From an uncultured Clostridia bacterium (GTDB taxonomy: Bacteria; Bacillota; Clostridia; UBA1381): a DNA stretch of 7,253 nt. The translations under genes and the position numbers were made by a program. The stretch spans positions 1 to 7,253 of the forward strand of contig CAMFCK010000037.1 of assembly GCA_945948775.1 (NCBI GenBank), in the 5' to 3' direction. Positions within the stretch are counted from its first letter, which is position 1. Each line of letters begins with the position of its first letter. This document shows, one piece after another, positions 1 to 6,995 of the stretch. The notes under the pieces are model-generated. The model did no database searches. It worked only from the letters and a program-made list of their open reading frames with translations, and had not been told where the DNA came from.

Positions 1-522
1 GGAAGCATTGGAGGCGGACTTTATATGAATGCCGGCGCCTACGGAGGCGAGCTGGCTGATATAGTGGACTCGGCGCGGTATATTAAAGACGGAAAAATTC
101 TTACAATAAATAAAAAGGATATGGAGCTTGGATACCGCAGAAGTATTTTTGCCGTGAACGGCGGAATAATAACCTCGGTGACGCTCCGGCTTTTCCCGGA
201 TAGCCGGGAAAATATCCAAAGCAAAATGAATGATTTTAAAAAGCGCCGCGTCGAAAAGCAGCCACTTGAATTTGCAAGCGCAGGCAGTACCTTCAAACGC
301 CCGGTGGGGCATTTTGCAGGCGCACTGATAGAACAGGCAGGACTTAAGGGATACAGCATAGGCAAGGCGCAGGTTTCCGAAAAGCATGCCGGCTTTATCA
401 TAAACCGGGGCGATGCAAGCGCGGCGCAGATACTTGAGCTTATAGAATATGTCCAAAAAAGGGTTTACGAGTATTCCGGCGTCATGCTGGAGCCGGAGGT
501 AAGGATAATCGGCGAGGACTAA
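1..522 (+). CDS. murB: UDP-N-acetylenolpyruvoylglucosamine reductase (MurB), C-terminal part; 5' end outside window
   Basis: Flavoprotein that uses NADPH to reduce UDP-GlcNAc-enolpyruvate to UDP-MurNAc, the second committed step of cytoplasmic peptidoglycan precursor synthesis. The frame is open from base 1, giving 173 residues; a normal MurB has about 300, so roughly the first 130, including much of the FAD-binding domain, lie upstream. Visible motifs, numbered from the Met at base 25: the glycine-rich GSIGGGLYMNAGAYGGE stretch just before and at that Met, which belongs to the FAD domain; GYRRSIF (36-42) with the conserved active-site Tyr-Arg pair; SAGSTFKRP (85-93), whose Ser88 matches the catalytic proton-donor serine; and LEPEVRIIG (155-163), which carries the C-terminal active-site Glu. 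The short stretch between the YR and SAGS motifs suggests a type II MurB. The internal ATG at base 25 is not the real start because conserved sequence continues upstream. The gene lies 32 nt before rapZ, probably in the same operon. Identification is firm. Confidence 0.95.
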   Translation, partial: GSIGGGLYMNAGAYGGELADIVDSARYIKDGKILTINKKDMELGYRRSIFAVNGGIITSVTLRLFPDSRENIQSKMNDFKKRRVEKQPLEFASAGSTFKRPVGHFAGALIEQAGLKGYSIGKAQVSEKHAGFIINRGDASAAQILELIEYVQKRVYEYSGVMLEPEVRIIGED

Positions 523-554
523 AGAGCACATACAGGATGGAAGGATAGGATAAT

Positions 555-1415
555 ATGCAGTTTACGGTAGTGACGGGACTTTCGGGTTCGGGAAAAACAC
601 AGGTTGTACGTTTTTTGGAGGATATGGGATTTTTTTGCATCGATAATCTGCCTCCTGCGCTTATACCAAAGTTTGCGGAGATGTTTTTTTCGGTAAATAT
701 CAAATATGAAAAGGTAGCGTTTGTCATTGACGTGAGAGTGGGGGAGATGATAAACGAGCTTTTGTATAACCTTAGCCTTTTAAAGGAAAACGGATATAAT
801 TATACGCTGCTTTTTATGGAGGCGCGTGATGAGGTGCTTGTAAAGCGGTATAAAGAAACGCGCAGAACGCATCCTGTTTCAAGTGATAAAGGACTTTTGG
901 ACAGCATCAGGAGCGAACGAAAAATGCTTAGTAAGCTTTATGAAGCGGCGGATGTTGTAATTGATACATCGGAGCTTTCGGTAAATCAGCTGTACGCTAA
1001 GCTGAGGGAGATATTCCCACCCTCAGGCAGCGCTGACATGATTACGGTGAATGTGCTGGCATTCGGCTTTAAGTACGGGCTTCCTGCCGATGCTGACCTT
1101 GTTTTTGACGTGAGGTGTTTTCCCAATCCCTTTTATATTGATGAGCTGAAGGAAAAGACGGGAAATGATCCGCAGGTGCAGGATTATGTTATGGCAGGTA
1201 GTGAAGCGCAGCAGTTTTTCGCAAAGCTGAACGATATGATACTGATGCTGATGCCGCTTTATATCGAAGAAGGAAAAAGAAGTATTACTATTGCCATCGG
1301 CTGCACAGGCGGCAAGCACAGAAGTGTGACCTTTGCCAATAAGCTGGGAGAGTCGCTGAAAAAAGAGGGCTATTCGGTAAGTATGATATATCGGGATATC
1401 GAAAGAGGAAAATAA
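555..1415 (+). CDS. rapZ: RapZ/YvcJ-family P-loop nucleotide-binding protein
   Basis: A 286-residue cytoplasmic protein of usual family length. In E. coli, RapZ binds the small RNAs GlmY and GlmZ and controls GlcN6P synthase; in B. subtilis the orthologue YvcJ is an NTPase affecting competence. The target in this organism is unknown. Seen in sequence: a Walker A loop GLSGSGKT (8-15) right after the first strand; the family motif FFCIDNLPP (26-34); a second NTPase segment DVVIDTSEL (133-141); and the C-terminal RNA/effector-binding domain with FGFKYGLPADADLVFDVR (170-187) and IGCTGGKHRSV (248-258). The last contains the conserved Cys and His-Arg. The usual HRD near the C-terminus reads YRD here (279-281), a mild change. 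The start at 555 is preceded by GGAAGG at 539-544, 10 nt away. Placement between murB and yvcK fits a role in amino-sugar and cell-wall metabolism, which is inferred from context. Confidence 0.95.
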   Translation: MQFTVVTGLSGSGKTQVVRFLEDMGFFCIDNLPPALIPKFAEMFFSVNIKYEKVAFVIDVRVGEMINELLYNLSLLKENGYNYTLLFMEARDEVLVKRYKETRRTHPVSSDKGLLDSIRSERKMLSKLYEAADVVIDTSELSVNQLYAKLREIFPPSGSADMITVNVLAFGFKYGLPADADLVFDVRCFPNPFYIDELKEKTGNDPQVQDYVMAGSEAQQFFAKLNDMILMLMPLYIEEGKRSITIAIGCTGGKHRSVTFANKLGESLKKEGYSVSMIYRDIERGK

Positions 1416-1442
1416 AGTAATATTGAAAGGAATAGTACAGAT

Positions 1443-2399
1443 ATGGCTGGAAACAAGCGTATTGTTGTAATCGGAGGCGGTACAGGTCTATCTACAATGC
1501 TTAAAGGGCTTAAGCTGTATACCAGAAGAATAACGGCTGTTGTTACCGTTGCGGATGACGGCGGCTCAAGCGGACTGCTGCGGGCAGGGCTTGGCATGCT
1601 GCCGCCCGGAGATATCCGCAATTGTATAACAGCACTTGCGGACACCAATCCGATTTTAAAGGAGCTTATATCCTATCGTTTCCCGGAAGGAGCTCTGGAG
1701 GGACATTCCTTCGGAAATCTTATGCTTGCCGCATTGAACGGCGTGTCGAACAGCTTTGACGAGGCTGTAGTAAAAATGAATCGTTTGTTCGGCGTGGAGG
1801 GGCTTGTACTTCCGGTAACCAATGAGAATGTGCACCTGAAAGCCGAGCTTACAGACGGCAGCGTGATATGCGGAGAATCGTTTATAGGGGACGCAAAACG
1901 CTGCGGAGCAGGGATAAAGAAGCTTATGCTTGTTCCGGAGAAACCGTCTGCCGTAAAAGAGGTAATAACAGCAATAGGCGAGGCGGATATGATCGTTATG
2001 GGGCCGGGAAGCCTTTATACAAGCATTATTCCTAATCTGCTGGTTGACGGAGTGACGCAGACTATTATGCAGTCGAGGGCGAAAAAGCTTTATGTGTGCA
2101 ATGTTATGACTCAGCCGGGCGAAACGGACGGATATACCGTTTCACAGCATCTGCGTGCGATTGAGCGCCATTCAAAGAAGGGCATAGTGGACTGTGTCCT
2201 TGCCAACAATATGCCGATACCTGAGGCGTTGATTGAAAAATATAAAGCCGAGGGGGCGGAGCCGGTAATTATAGATGAAGAAAATCTGACCGGCGTAAAG
2301 GTATCCACGTCCAATCTTTTGTGGACTGAGGACGAACTTGTACGCCATGATTACATAGCCCTGGGCAAAAAAATTTGCGAGCTTGCGGACGGTGAGTGA
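1443..2399 (+). CDS. yvcK: YvcK/CofD-like gluconeogenesis factor, UDP-sugar-binding protein
   Basis: A 318-residue protein matching the usual YvcK length (about 317 in B. subtilis). In B. subtilis YvcK is needed for growth on gluconeogenic carbon sources, influences cell shape and PBP1 placement, and binds UDP-GlcNAc and related UDP-sugars. It is related to CofD (2-phospho-L-lactate transferase), but this subfamily is not known as an F420 enzyme. Motifs seen: a Rossmann-like loop VIGGGTGLS (9-17), ADDGGSSGLLR (37-47), LPPGDIRNC (53-61), GHSFGNLM (87-94), VTNEN (125-129), GPGSLYTSI (187-195) and NVMTQPGETDGY (220-231). All are hallmark blocks of the family and none is broken. The ATG start has GAAAGGA at 1425-1431 upstream, 11 nt away. 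The stop overlaps the whiA start by 4 nt (GTGA), implying translational coupling. Its location among cell-wall genes agrees with a role in partitioning carbon to peptidoglycan. Confidence 0.95.
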   Translation: MAGNKRIVVIGGGTGLSTMLKGLKLYTRRITAVVTVADDGGSSGLLRAGLGMLPPGDIRNCITALADTNPILKELISYRFPEGALEGHSFGNLMLAALNGVSNSFDEAVVKMNRLFGVEGLVLPVTNENVHLKAELTDGSVICGESFIGDAKRCGAGIKKLMLVPEKPSAVKEVITAIGEADMIVMGPGSLYTSIIPNLLVDGVTQTIMQSRAKKLYVCNVMTQPGETDGYTVSQHLRAIERHSKKGIVDCVLANNMPIPEALIEKYKAEGAEPVIIDEENLTGVKVSTSNLLWTEDELVRHDYIALGKKICELADGE

Positions 2400-3277
2400 G
2401 ATTGTCTTTTACTAATGAAATCAAAAATAAGCTGAGTGAAAAAAGCTATGAATGCGGTTACTGCGGTATGGCTCAGCTTGCCGGAATAGTGCGTTTTGCC
2501 GGAATGACTTACGGTATGCATATTAATATTACAACTGAAAATCATCAGGTGGCTGAATGTGTGAAGCGGCTGCTGAGGGACTGCATGGGCATAGAAGCAG
2601 ACTATGAATATTGGGAAAAGGCAAAATATTACCGTTTTGAACTGGGTAATGCTATAGCGGATATGGTCTATACCGAGCTTATGCTCGGAGGGGGCGAGCT
2701 GGCCGAGCTGATGCCGTTTGACTGCTGCCGCCGCGCCTTTTTAACGGGAGCATTTCTCGGCGGCGGCTCAATAAACGATCCACAGCGCAGCTATCACTTT
2801 GAATTTGATACAAAAAAAAAGGAATACGGCGAAACGGTGATGCAGGTTTTGAGGGATATGGATATAGCCGCGAAAATGACCGAGCGAAAGGGCAGATATG
2901 TTGTATATCTGAAGGATTTTGAGTCTATAACTGCTGTGTTGGGGCTGATAGGAGCGGATTTTGCCGCGCTTCAGTTTTACAGCGTATCGGTCGAAAAGGA
3001 GCTGCGCAACGATGTGAACCGGAAGGTAAACTGTGAAAATGCTAACCTTGATAAGCTTGCACAGGCTGCGTCAAAACAGATACACGCAATCACGAAGATA
3101 CAAAAGACTGTGGGGCTTGCAGCACTGTCCGATACGCTGCGCGAGATGGCGGAGCTGAGGCTTGAATATCCGGAGGACAGCTTAAAGGAGCTGGGAGAGA
3201 GGCTCTCGCCGCCAATCGGCAAGTCGGGAGTGAATCATCGGCTTGATAGGATAATGGAATTTGCCGCCCGGCTGTAA
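2396..3277 (+). CDS. whiA: WhiA DNA-binding protein (sporulation/cell-division regulator)
   Basis: A 293-residue protein with a degenerate LAGLIDADG homing-endonuclease fold followed by a helix-turn-helix. In Streptomyces WhiA works with WhiB to start sporulation septation; in B. subtilis it binds DNA and affects division and chromosome segregation, with no nuclease activity. Seen: N-terminal SFTNEIKNKL (4-13); the LAGLIDADG-type block CCRRAFLTGAFLGGGSIND (110-128); YHFEF (133-137); NDVNRKVNCENANLDKLAQA (205-224); and the C-terminal HTH with ELGERLSPPIGKSGVNHRL (265-283). The listed start is GTG, overlapping the yvcK stop by 4 nt. A TTG at 2402 would give a protein beginning MSFTNEI, closer to the typical family start; neither has a strong ribosome binding site (GGTGAG at 2391-2396 suits the TTG). 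An A9 run lies at 2812-2820. No crh gene follows, unlike Bacillus. Confidence 0.94.
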   Translation: MRLSFTNEIKNKLSEKSYECGYCGMAQLAGIVRFAGMTYGMHINITTENHQVAECVKRLLRDCMGIEADYEYWEKAKYYRFELGNAIADMVYTELMLGGGELAELMPFDCCRRAFLTGAFLGGGSINDPQRSYHFEFDTKKKEYGETVMQVLRDMDIAAKMTERKGRYVVYLKDFESITAVLGLIGADFAALQFYSVSVEKELRNDVNRKVNCENANLDKLAQAASKQIHAITKIQKTVGLAALSDTLREMAELRLEYPEDSLKELGERLSPPIGKSGVNHRLDRIMEFAARL

Positions 3278-3298
3278 TAGTACACTATGATAAAGAAA

Positions 3299-3304
3299 AG
3301 GAGG
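3299..3304 (+). promoter_or_regulatory. Strong Shine-Dalgarno for dnaE
   Basis: AGGAGG, a perfect core anti-16S match within AAAAGGAGG, sits 7 nt before the ATG at 3312 and fixes the dnaE start. It is the strongest ribosome binding site in the window, so dnaE probably initiates independently of whiA translation, which ends 34 nt upstream. Confidence 0.85.
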
Positions 3305-3311
3305 CGCCGGA

Positions 3312-6300
3312 ATGGGATTTGCACATCTGCATACACATACAGAGTTCAGCCTGCTTGACGGAGCGGTGAGCATAAAAAAACTGGTTTCACAGATAAAAGA
3401 ATTAGGAATGGATAGCTGTGCTATCACCGATCACGGAAATATGTACGGCGTCGTGGATTTTTACCGCGAGGCAAAGGCACAGGGTATTCATCCGGTCATA
3501 GGCTGCGAGGTGTATGTTGCGCCGGGCAGCCGCTTTGATAAAACAAAGGACGCTGATAAATACTACCATTTGATTTTGCTTTGTGAAAACCAGACGGGAT
3601 ATAAGAATCTGATAAAGCTGGTTTCAGCTGGATTTATAGAAGGCTTTTACTACAAGCCGAGAATAGATTTTGAGCTTTTATCCGAACACAGCGAGGGACT
3701 TATAGCGCTGTCGGCATGCCTTGCCGGGGAAATTCCGCGCGCGCTGGCGGATGATGATTATGAGGGTGCAAAGAAGATTGCGCAGAAATATATTGATCTT
3801 TTCGGCAGGGAAAATTATTTTTTAGAGCTGCAGGATCACGGCATTGCAGAACAGAAGCGTATAAATCCGCAGCTTGTCAGGCTTGCAAAGGAATTGGGAG
3901 TGGGGCTTGCCGCAACAAATGATATACACTATGCCAAGCGCAGCGACGCGAAATATCAGGATGTTCTGATGTGCATACAGACGCGCCGTACGGTTGACGA
4001 TCCCGACAGAATGACATTTGAAACCGATGAATTTTATATAAAATCGCCGGAGGAAATGTCGGCGCTTTTTGCCTATGCGCCGGAGGCTATAGACAATACT
4101 GAAAAAATAGCCAAGCGCTGCCATGTTGAGTTCGATTTTCATACAAGGCATCTGCCGTGCTATGACGTTCCGGATGGCAAAACTGCTGGGCAGTATCTTG
4201 ATAAGCTTTGCTGGGACGGACTGAAAAAGAGGTATCCCGAAATAACCGATGAGCTTTCCGAACGGCTTAGCTATGAGCTTTCGGTAATAAAGAGCATGGG
4301 CTTTGTGGATTATTTTCTTATAGTTTGGGATTTTGTGAACTATGCGAAAAGCCACGGCGTGACGGTTGGTCCGGGCAGAGGTTCGGCGGCAGGCAGCCTT
4401 GTAAGCTATTCCCTTGGCATCACCAGCATCGACCCGATAAGATATTCGCTGATTTTCGAGCGGTTCTTAAATCCTGAGCGCGTTTCCATGCCGGATATTG
4501 ATATAGACTTTGAACCGGCAGGCAGACAGAAGGTTATCAACTATGTTGTGGATAAATACGGCGAGGATAAGGTTGCACAGATAATTACGTTCGGTACGAT
4601 GAAGGCAAAGCTTGCCGTGCGTGATGTGGGACGTGCGCTGAATATAAGCTATGCCGATACCGACAGAGTGGCAAAGCTTATTCCCAACGAGCTGGGAATG
4701 ACAATTGACAGGGCACTGGAGCTTTCGGCGGAGCTTAAAGCGCTTTACGAGTCGGATGAGCGCGTTAAGGAGCTTATTGACACCTCACGCGCTATCGAGG
4801 GACTGTCAAGGCATTCCGGAACGCATGCCGCAGGCGTTGTTATCACAAAAGAGCCGATTGTTGAATATGTTCCGCTGCAAACAAATGATGATGTTATCAC
4901 CACGCAGTTTGTCAAGGATACCATAGAAAGTCTCGGACTTCTGAAGATGGATTTTCTCGGACTTAAAAATCTGACAATTATTGAAAATGCAGTCAAGATA
5001 ATTGAAAAGACGCGCGGCATTAAAATTGATATGGATAATTTGGACTACGATATAAAAGAGGTATATGAGAATATCTCAAGCGGCAATACAGACGGTGTGT
5101 TCCAGATAGAAAGTCCGGGTATGAAGGCTTTTATGCAGGAGCTTCGCCCCGACTGTCTGGAGGATATTATTGCAGGTATTGCGCTGTACCGCCCGGGACC
5201 TATGGATTCAATACCGCGTTATGTTTATAATAAAAATCATCCGGAGGAGGTAAAATACCGTCATCCGTTGCTTGAGCCGATACTTGACGTCACTTACGGC
5301 TGTATGGTGTATCAGGAGCAGGTAATGCAGATAGTGCGCGATATGGCAGGATATTCGCTCGGAAGCGCAGATATGCTGCGGCGTGCAATCAGCAAGAAAA
5401 AAGCCGCGCAGATGGAAATTGAGCGTGAAAACTTTATATACGGGCGCAAAAATGATAAAGGCGAGTGGGAGATAGAAGGATGTATAAACCGCGGTATAGA
5501 TGAGCAGACTGCTATTGATATATTCAAGGAAATGAGCGATTTCGCTAATTATGCGTTTAATAAATCGCACGCTGCGGCATATGCGTATCTGACCTATCAG
5601 ACGGCATATCTTAAGACCTTTTATCCGATAGAGTTTATGGCATCGCTGATATCTTCGGCAGATAGTACCGATAAGATAAACGGCTATCTGTTAAACTGTG
5701 CAAAGCTTGGGATTGACAGGCTGCCGCCCGACATAAACCACAGCGAGGACAGCTTCACCGTTGAAAACGGCGCAATCCGTTTCGGGCTTTCTGCGGTTAA
5801 GAATGTCGGTCACGGCTTTGTATGCGCAGTTGTGGAGGAGCGAAAGGCAAACGGTGAGTTTAAAGATTTTTACGATTTTATCGACCGTATGGCTGACAAG
5901 GAGCTGAATAAGCGAGCTATCGAGGGGCTTATAATGTGCGGCGCTTTCGATTCCACAGGCGCGAAGCGCTCGCAGCTTATGCAGGTGTTCGAAAGTGCGA
6001 TCGATTCGGAAAACAAGAGCAGGCGCACAAATCTTGCCGGACAGCTTAGTATTTTTGACGAGCCGGAGCTTGCGGCAGAAAATCCGCATGATGAGCTTCC
6101 GGACGTTCCGGAATTTGATAAAAAGCAGCTTCTCAAAATGGAGAAGGAATCCATAGGAATGTACCTTTCGGGTCATCCGATGGAGGAATATCAGCTTATC
6201 TGCGACCGTTTGTGCGGAGGAGTCAATATCGGAATGGTGATGGCGGCTGCTGAACCGGAAGATGACGCCGACGCGCCTGATCCGGGAAAAATTAAGGATG

Positions 6301-6821
6301 GTGACAGGATAACGGTCGCAGGAATAATAACTGCCCGCAAGGATAAAACTACAAAGAGTAACCGCCGTATGGCATTCATACAGCTTGAGGATATGTACGG
6401 CAGTATAGAAGCGCTCGTTTTCCCCAAAATTTATGATACCCTGTCGCCTCTTTTGCATGAGGAACAGATGATTCTGGCAAAATGCAGCGTAAGCCTGCGC
6501 GAAGATGAGGAGCCAAAGCTGCTGCTTGACAGCGCTGAACCGCTGCAGGATTATGTGCATCAGGGCAACACACCCGAAAAGGGACACAAAATCCCTGAAG
6601 GACAGAAGCTGTTTGTAAAAATGGGGACACAAAACAGCCGCGTGACAAAACTTGCAGTGTCCGTTTTGGCAAAATATCCGGGTGATACGGCGGCAGTATT
6701 CTATATTGCTGATACGAAAAAGCGCTTTTGTGTGCCGGACAGACTGAATATTAACCCGTGTACAGAGCTTTTGACGGAGCTTGGCAGCATATTCGGTGCG
6801 GAAAATGTAAAGTTACATTAA
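3312..6821 (+). CDS. dnaE: DNA polymerase III subunit alpha (DnaE)
   Basis: Replicative C-family DNA polymerase of 1169 residues (E. coli 1160). In Firmicutes, DnaE typically works with PolC, for example extending primers. Domain order seen: PHP domain (about 1-270) with HLHTHTEFSLLDG (5-17), ITDHGNMYG (38-46), GCEVYV (64-69) and NDIHY (203-207); polymerase palm with GPGRGSAAGS (353-362) and PDIDIDF (394-400). Predicted catalytic aspartates are D395, D397 and D547 (in KMDFLGL, 545-551), matching E. coli D401, D403 and D555. Finger motifs include YRPGPMD (626-632) and NKSHAAAYA (750-758). A helix-hairpin-helix region spans about 795-880, a beta-clamp-binding motif QLSIF is at 911-915, and an OB fold with ITVAGIITARK (1000-1010) follows at about 998-1075. 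The PHP metal ligands look complete (H7, H9, D16, H41, E66, H86, C136, D204, H206), unlike E. coli. No frameshift or truncation is seen. It probably belongs to the operon or its end. Confidence 0.97.
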   Translation: MGFAHLHTHTEFSLLDGAVSIKKLVSQIKELGMDSCAITDHGNMYGVVDFYREAKAQGIHPVIGCEVYVAPGSRFDKTKDADKYYHLILLCENQTGYKNLIKLVSAGFIEGFYYKPRIDFELLSEHSEGLIALSACLAGEIPRALADDDYEGAKKIAQKYIDLFGRENYFLELQDHGIAEQKRINPQLVRLAKELGVGLAATNDIHYAKRSDAKYQDVLMCIQTRRTVDDPDRMTFETDEFYIKSPEEMSALFAYAPEAIDNTEKIAKRCHVEFDFHTRHLPCYDVPDGKTAGQYLDKLCWDGLKKRYPEITDELSERLSYELSVIKSMGFVDYFLIVWDFVNYAKSHGVTVGPGRGSAAGSLVSYSLGITSIDPIRYSLIFERFLNPERVSMPDIDIDFEPAGRQKVINYVVDKYGEDKVAQIITFGTMKAKLAVRDVGRALNISYADTDRVAKLIPNELGMTIDRALELSAELKALYESDERVKELIDTSRAIEGLSRHSGTHAAGVVITKEPIVEYVPLQTNDDVITTQFVKDTIESLGLLKMDFLGLKNLTIIENAVKIIEKTRGIKIDMDNLDYDIKEVYENISSGNTDGVFQIESPGMKAFMQELRPDCLEDIIAGIALYRPGPMDSIPRYVYNKNHPEEVKYRHPLLEPILDVTYGCMVYQEQVMQIVRDMAGYSLGSADMLRRAISKKKAAQMEIERENFIYGRKNDKGEWEIEGCINRGIDEQTAIDIFKEMSDFANYAFNKSHAAAYAYLTYQTAYLKTFYPIEFMASLISSADSTDKINGYLLNCAKLGIDRLPPDINHSEDSFTVENGAIRFGLSAVKNVGHGFVCAVVEERKANGEFKDFYDFIDRMADKELNKRAIEGLIMCGAFDSTGAKRSQLMQVFESAIDSENKSRRTNLAGQLSIFDEPELAAENPHDELPDVPEFDKKQLLKMEKESIGMYLSGHPMEEYQLICDRLCGGVNIGMVMAAAEPEDDADAPDPGKIKDGDRITVAGIITARKDKTTKSNRRMAFIQLEDMYGSIEALVFPKIYDTLSPLLHEEQMILAKCSVSLREDEEPKLLLDSAEPLQDYVHQGNTPEKGHKIPEGQKLFVKMGTQNSRVTKLAVSVLAKYPGDTAAVFYIADTKKRFCVPDRLNINPCTELLTELGSIFGAENVKLH

Positions 6822-6825
6822 TTAA

Positions 6826-6852
6826 GTACGAAAAATCATATTATTTTTGTGC
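6826..6852 (+). terminator. Possible weak terminator hairpin after dnaE
   Basis: GTAC plus AAAAAT (6826-6836, with G6830 bulged) can pair with ATTTTTGTGC (6843-6852), giving 10 pairs including one G-U and a 6-nt loop. A run of seven T occurs at 6867-6873, about 14 nt beyond the stem rather than directly after it, and the stem is mostly A-T. It is therefore a poor match to a classic intrinsic terminator and may be chance in AT-rich DNA. Confidence 0.25.
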
Positions 6853-6861
6853 AAAAAGATA

Positions 6862-6890
6862 TTGAATTTTTTTAATAAATAATATAAAAT
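6862..6890 (+). promoter_or_regulatory. Candidate sigma-A promoter P1 for mtrB
   Basis: TTGAAT (6862-6867, 4 of 6 to TTGACA) and TAAAAT (6885-6890, 5 of 6 to TATAAT) are separated by 17 nt, the optimal spacing. Transcription would begin near 6897 and leave a leader of about 100 nt before mtrB. The region is so AT-rich that chance matches are likely, so this remains a candidate. Confidence 0.4.
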
Positions 6891-6913
6891 ATATGTAAAA
6901 AAATAGGTATTAT

Positions 6914-6941
6914 TTGGGATAAAAGGACTGAGTTTTATACT
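6914..6941 (+). promoter_or_regulatory. Candidate sigma-A promoter P2 for mtrB
   Basis: TTGGGA (6914-6919, 4 of 6) and TATACT (6936-6941, 5 of 6) are separated by 16 nt. Transcription would begin near 6948, giving a leader of about 48 nt. It could be an alternative to, or in tandem with, the upstream candidate; the sequence alone does not decide between them. Confidence 0.3.
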
Positions 6942-6978
6942 CGATCGGTGCAGGAGCGGCAAATTAATTAAAAAATAC

Positions 6979-6985
6979 GGGAGGG
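6979..6985 (+). promoter_or_regulatory. Shine-Dalgarno for mtrB that decides its start
   Basis: GGGAGGG lies 10 nt before the ATG at 6996. An in-frame TTG at 6987 is only 1 nt downstream of this site, too close for initiation, so the ATG is chosen. The region before it is also not conserved in TRAP proteins. Confidence 0.75.
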
Positions 6986-6995
6986 CTTGCATAAA

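Larger units (their letters stand above)
6822..6995. other. AT-rich intergenic region between dnaE and mtrB
   Basis: A 174-nt non-coding gap, by far the longest in the window. Bases 6831-6905 contain only 7 G or C in 75 (about 9%), after which composition returns toward normal. It holds a weak hairpin near the dnaE end, two candidate promoters and the mtrB ribosome binding site. I see no tRNA, small ORF with a ribosome binding site, or recognised riboswitch. The AT-rich block could act as an UP-like element for the promoters; that is inference. Confidence 0.8.

Noticed and set aside
25..27. ATG at base 25 as the start of murB
   Set aside because: Conserved MurB sequence (GSIGGGLY) continues in frame upstream to base 1, so the gene is cut by the window edge rather than starting here.
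3143..3201. Dense GAG triplets near the 3' end of whiA resembling a TRAP target
   Set aside because: Spacings are irregular (for example 2, 6 and 13 nt) and the triplets are explained by Glu codons and the conserved HTH coding sequence.
3261..3291. Promoter-like pair TTGCCG and TATGAT before dnaE
   Set aside because: The spacer is 19 nt and the -35 element lies within the whiA coding end. It is too weak to list, though an internal promoter for dnaE cannot be excluded.
3822..4355. Antisense open frame of 177 codons opposite dnaE
   Set aside because: No family motifs; it lies wholly opposite the conserved PHP and early polymerase coding sequence of dnaE.
4705..4926. Alternative + strand open frame of 73 codons inside dnaE
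   Set aside because: It lies in another frame of a conserved polymerase region and shows no recognisable motif.
5691..6632. Long antisense open frame (313 codons) opposite dnaE
   Set aside because: It is a shadow of dnaE, with no recognisable domain and a composition rich in Cys, His and Ile as expected from reverse-strand reading. The + strand protein is conserved throughout.
6904..6983. Possible TRAP autoregulation site: UAG at 6904 and GAG at 6930, 6954 and 6981 in the mtrB leader
   Set aside because: Only four triplets, about 24-27 nt apart. TRAP binding needs many triplets spaced by 2-3 nt, so these do not form a site.
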